From assembly GCF_003336205.1 (NCBI RefSeq), contig NZ_QPIE01000001.1, forward strand, positions 248,001-312,000: a stretch of DNA of 64,000 nucleotides, given 5' to 3'. This document shows, in pieces, positions 61,789 through 64,000 of this stretch. This DNA comes from Chryseobacterium lacus (GTDB lineage: Bacteria > Bacteroidota > Bacteroidia > Flavobacteriales > Weeksellaceae). Numbering within the stretch: the stretch's first letter is position 1; each line of letters begins with the position of its first letter. Under the pieces are notes generated by a model, which made no database searches, had not been told where the DNA came from, and was given only the letters and a program-made list of their open reading frames with translations. The translations under genes were made by a program, and so were the position numbers.

Positions 61789-63315
61789 TTATTTCTTTTC
61801 AGTTGCATCCGGGGTTTCCTGCGGCGGAGGCGGCATCAGAAGATCGTTCTGTAGTGTGGCTTCGGGGGCTACCTGAGGTGCTTTGAGCCCGGAAAGTTGA
61901 TCCATCACTTGTACAAATTCCGGCTCTCCCATGTTGTAAAAGAATTTACTGGCTATTTTCCCGTCTTTATCCAACACCATGAAACTTGGCGCCAGTTTGA
62001 ATCCGTATACGCCATACTGCTCAGCAAATTTGGAATTCAGGCCGCCGTCTGCATAAACATTGGTGCCCGGAATGCCTTTCAGCAAGGCTGCGCTGGTTTT
62101 CCCGAACTGTTCTTTGGTATCATCGAAGTTCACAAAAACAAAATTTACCTTTTGCTTGTAGAAATCAACCACCTCTTTCAGGACAGGAACGGTAGATTCG
62201 GCGATGTAAGGCGACCAGGATGCGTAGAACATCATGACGGTTGGTTTGCCTTTGCTTTCAGAGATGTTATAGGCTTTTCCGTCCTGTTTTACGAGCGTAG
62301 CTTCGGGAGCTACTTCGCCTCTCTTCAATCCTGAAAGAACAAAATGAATCTTTTTAAGGTCTTTTTTTATCGTAGCATCTTTGATTTCGGCATCGATAAT
62401 TTTAGCAATTTTATCGTTGTTTTCTTTGGATTGATCAGGACTGATGTCAGACTGAGCCATGACGAATGCCAATAAATAATCCTTTGCTGTTTGAGATAAA
62501 TCTTTTCTTTGTTTCATGAAATCGCTGAACACCTGCGAGGTAAGAACGTCTATTTTCCCCTGCGTATTGGCATTAGCATACTTCTTATAATCTTCCGTGA
62601 GTTTACTTAGAAGGTAGTTTCTGTACAGCGGATGCTCTTTTATCAGCTGTTCTTTATTCTCCTGAAGTTTCTCTTCATAGTCTTTTAAAGCTTTAGGCAA
62701 CGCAAAAGAAGGATTGGCAGCCATCTGCTTTTGATACATTTCGTACTGGGGAATAAGCGACATGATGCCGGTGCGGATATCGTTTTTTTTCCATGTTACC
62801 ACTTCGCTGTCGGCTTTGGTTTTTTCAGCAACCTGATCAATATTCTTTTCCAGATCAGTTTGAATTTTCTGAAGATCCTTTAGAAACGCATTACCTTCCT
62901 TCGCGATACTGGCCTGCATATCCAGCTTTTGGGAATAGTCGGACATGTATTTTTGAGTTTCTGCCAAGAAATCGTTGTTGGCTTTAGCATCTCCTGTAAC
63001 CGTGTATTGTGCGGGGAAAGACTCACTGGCTCCTGAAATTTCAAGAGTCTGACCTTTTTTCAGATAAATCAGGTTCTGTTTTCCGGCGTAGGAAATGACG
63101 TACATTCCGTTTTTCGGAGCATCAAATTTTCCGTTGAAATTCCCGTCTTTATCCACTCCGGTATTCATCAGCGGCAGTGTGGCAACCCCTGAAGCTTCCA
63201 CGAGTTCAATACGCTCCAACGGAGAACCGCCGGTCACTTTTCCTTTGATCTCTACGGTTTTGGAACATGATATGGCAACGAGGGCCATCATCAGCAATAC
63301 AAAATATTTTTTCAT
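61789..63315 (-). CDS. TlpA-like thioredoxin-fold lipoprotein lacking the CxxC pair
   Basis: A 508-residue lipoprotein (MKKYFVLLMMALVAISC). It begins with a DUF4369-like N-terminal domain (about 20-130, IKGKVTGGSPLERIELVEASG and YVISYAGKQNLIYLKKGQTLEISG). A helical middle region (130-330) follows, then a thioredoxin-fold domain of the AhpC/TlpA kind (GEVAPEATLVKQDGKAYNIS, SKGKPTVMMFYASWSPYIAE, KLAPSFMVLDKDGKI). Where active members have WCxxC, this one reads WSPYI at about 367, so no disulfide redox chemistry is possible there. The C-terminal tail is Pro-rich. It may bind rather than reduce its partner. Single gene between two terminators. Confidence 0.85.
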   Translation of the reverse strand: MKKYFVLLMMALVAISCSKTVEIKGKVTGGSPLERIELVEASGVATLPLMNTGVDKDGNFNGKFDAPKNGMYVISYAGKQNLIYLKKGQTLEISGASESFPAQYTVTGDAKANNDFLAETQKYMSDYSQKLDMQASIAKEGNAFLKDLQKIQTDLEKNIDQVAEKTKADSEVVTWKKNDIRTGIMSLIPQYEMYQKQMAANPSFALPKALKDYEEKLQENKEQLIKEHPLYRNYLLSKLTEDYKKYANANTQGKIDVLTSQVFSDFMKQRKDLSQTAKDYLLAFVMAQSDISPDQSKENNDKIAKIIDAEIKDATIKKDLKKIHFVLSGLKRGEVAPEATLVKQDGKAYNISESKGKPTVMMFYASWSPYIAESTVPVLKEVVDFYKQKVNFVFVNFDDTKEQFGKTSAALLKGIPGTNVYADGGLNSKFAEQYGVYGFKLAPSFMVLDKDGKIASKFFYNMGEPEFVQVMDQLSGLKAPQVAPEATLQNDLLMPPPPQETPDATEKK

Positions 63316-63473
63316 TATTCTATTTTAGAAACTGGGCAAAAATAAGATATTGAACGGTTTAAAAGAAATTAATCTACGATTTTTATAAGATAATGTGACA
63401 AGATCGCTGCTTCTCATTATAAAACCCCGACCTACTTTGATTTCTTCTCTGATTCTTGCTGATCTTTAACAAA

Positions 63474-63500
63474 AATCGCTCTCCGTTCTGGAAAGCGATT
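63474..63500 (-). terminator. Terminator of sdhB
   Basis: AATCGCT (63474-63480) pairs with AGCGATT (63494-63500), with inner CC/GG, followed on the minus strand by five T. The rest of 63316-63523 contains no gene. Confidence 0.7.
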
Positions 63501-63523
63501 GTTATACTAAGATTGAGAGATTT

Positions 63524-64000
63524 CTATCCTCTATCCAGATGAGCAGTCATATACTCACGGTTCATTCTGGCGATGACTTCAAGGGAAATTCCTTTCGGGC
63601 ATTCCACTTCGCAGGCACCGGTATTGGAACAGTTCCCGAAACCTTCTTCATCCATGGCTTTCACCATGTTCAGAACTCTTCGTTTCGCTTCTACTTTCCC
63701 TTGCGGAAGCAGCGCAAACTGAGAAACCTTCGCTCCTACAAATAACGCAGCAGAACCATTTTTACAGGTTGCAACACACGCTCCACAAGCGATACACGCC
63801 GCTGCATCCATGGCTTTGTCCGCATCATCTTTCGGCACAGGAATCGCGTTGGCATCCAAAGTATTTCCTGAAGTATTTACGGAAACAAAACCTCCGGCCG
63901 CCATGATTCTGTCGAACGCGGAACGGTCCACCACTAAATCCTTAATGACCGGAAAAGCCACACTTCTCCAAGGCTCAATGGTAATAGTTTCGCCATCTTT
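63524..64000 (-). CDS. sdhB: Succinate dehydrogenase/fumarate reductase iron-sulfur subunit (5' part outside window)
   Basis: The C-terminal 158 residues of the iron-sulfur subunit of complex II, which passes electrons from the flavoprotein to quinone. The visible part begins [19 protein letters not shown] and carries two cysteine clusters, [12 protein letters not shown] and [15 protein letters not shown]. These give the [4Fe-4S] and [3Fe-4S]-type centres. The [2Fe-2S] plant-type domain lies outside the window. ASN-rich inserts resemble the longer Bacteroidota type. An internal GTG at 63961 is not the start because the frame continues to the edge in family sense. The flavoprotein gene should lie beyond 64000. 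Confidence 0.93.
   Translation of the reverse strand, partial: KDGETITIEPWRSVAFPVIKDLVVDRSAFDRIMAAGGFVSVNTSGNTLDANAIPVPKDDADKAMDAAACIACGACVATCKNGSAALFVGAKVSQFALLPQGKVEAKRRVLNMVKAMDEEGFGNCSNTGACEVECPKGISLEVIARMNREYMTAHLDRG

Noticed and set aside
1-64000. CRISPR arrays, insertion sequences, prophage or integrative elements
   Set aside because: I found no regularly spaced repeats of suitable length, no transposase, integrase or phage structural motifs, and no target-site duplications around the accessory regions.

Overview
This window is AT-rich chromosomal DNA from a member of the Flavobacteriia, most likely the Chryseobacterium-Kaistella-Elizabethkingia group (Weeksellaceae). Four things point there. 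Secreted proteins end in type IX secretion (T9SS) sorting domains. Promoters follow the Bacteroidota form TTTG-N17-21-TAnnTTTG. Shine-Dalgarno sites are not evident. Several gene blocks typical of the class are present: acpP-fabF-rnc-(small ORF)-pyk, rpoB-rpoC-DUF3467, and rlmD with DUF6452/DUF6048. Nearly all of it is housekeeping or envelope DNA. I see no phage, insertion sequence, CRISPR array or integron.

Layout. 1-2380: start of the S10 operon (rplC-rplD-rplW-rplB, minus strand, rplB cut at the window edge) with its own promoter. 2594-7737: a broken T9SS surface-protein gene and an iron-uptake operon (TonB-dependent receptor, LTxxQ lipoprotein, PepSY membrane protein). These sit between rplC and rpsJ, which are normally adjacent. 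7963-11318: str operon rpsL-rpsG-fusA-rpsJ. 11423-16006: GT-C-like membrane protein, dps, rmuC, SpoU-type methyltransferase. 16088-18597: two paralogous small lipoproteins, then a membrane-anchored protein with its lipoprotein partner. 18552-27270: folate cyclo-ligase, ferredoxin, U32 protein, HtrA protease, small membrane protein, RidA, LptD, cell-wall amidase. 27326-27815: tRNA-Glu, rpsT, tRNA-Glu. 28021-39852: DUF3467, rpoC, rpoB, punA, lpxK, truA. 39955-45906: ABC exporter, pyk, small conserved ORF, rnc, fabF, acpP. 46169-56399: a secretome cluster with a 1526-residue modular T9SS protein, two T9SS metalloproteases and two paralogous small lipoproteins. 56401-64000: DUF6048, DUF6452, a DUF5117-type metalloprotease, rlmD, a TlpA-like lipoprotein without its redox cysteines, and the C-terminal part of sdhB.

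How it fits together. The core is translation and transcription machinery. Around it lie envelope functions: LPS assembly (lptD, lpxK, a possible lipid exporter), fatty-acid supply (acpP, fabF), wall hydrolysis, and periplasmic quality control (HtrA). The iron cassette and the protease cluster are the accessory parts. The most unusual signals are these: the cassette splitting the str and S10 operons, with two nearly identical promoters on either side; an lptD reading frame whose signal peptide has no ATG, GTG or TTG; two copies of a divergent T9SS-metalloprotease/small-lipoprotein pair; a palindromic 44-bp tandem repeat near rlmD; and a repeat-like insertion between rpoB and rpoC.

Many genes have a TAnnTTTG box only a few bases upstream of the start codon, which suggests very short leaders. 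I used this to choose between alternative starts. All functional calls rest on motif reading, not on database searches.
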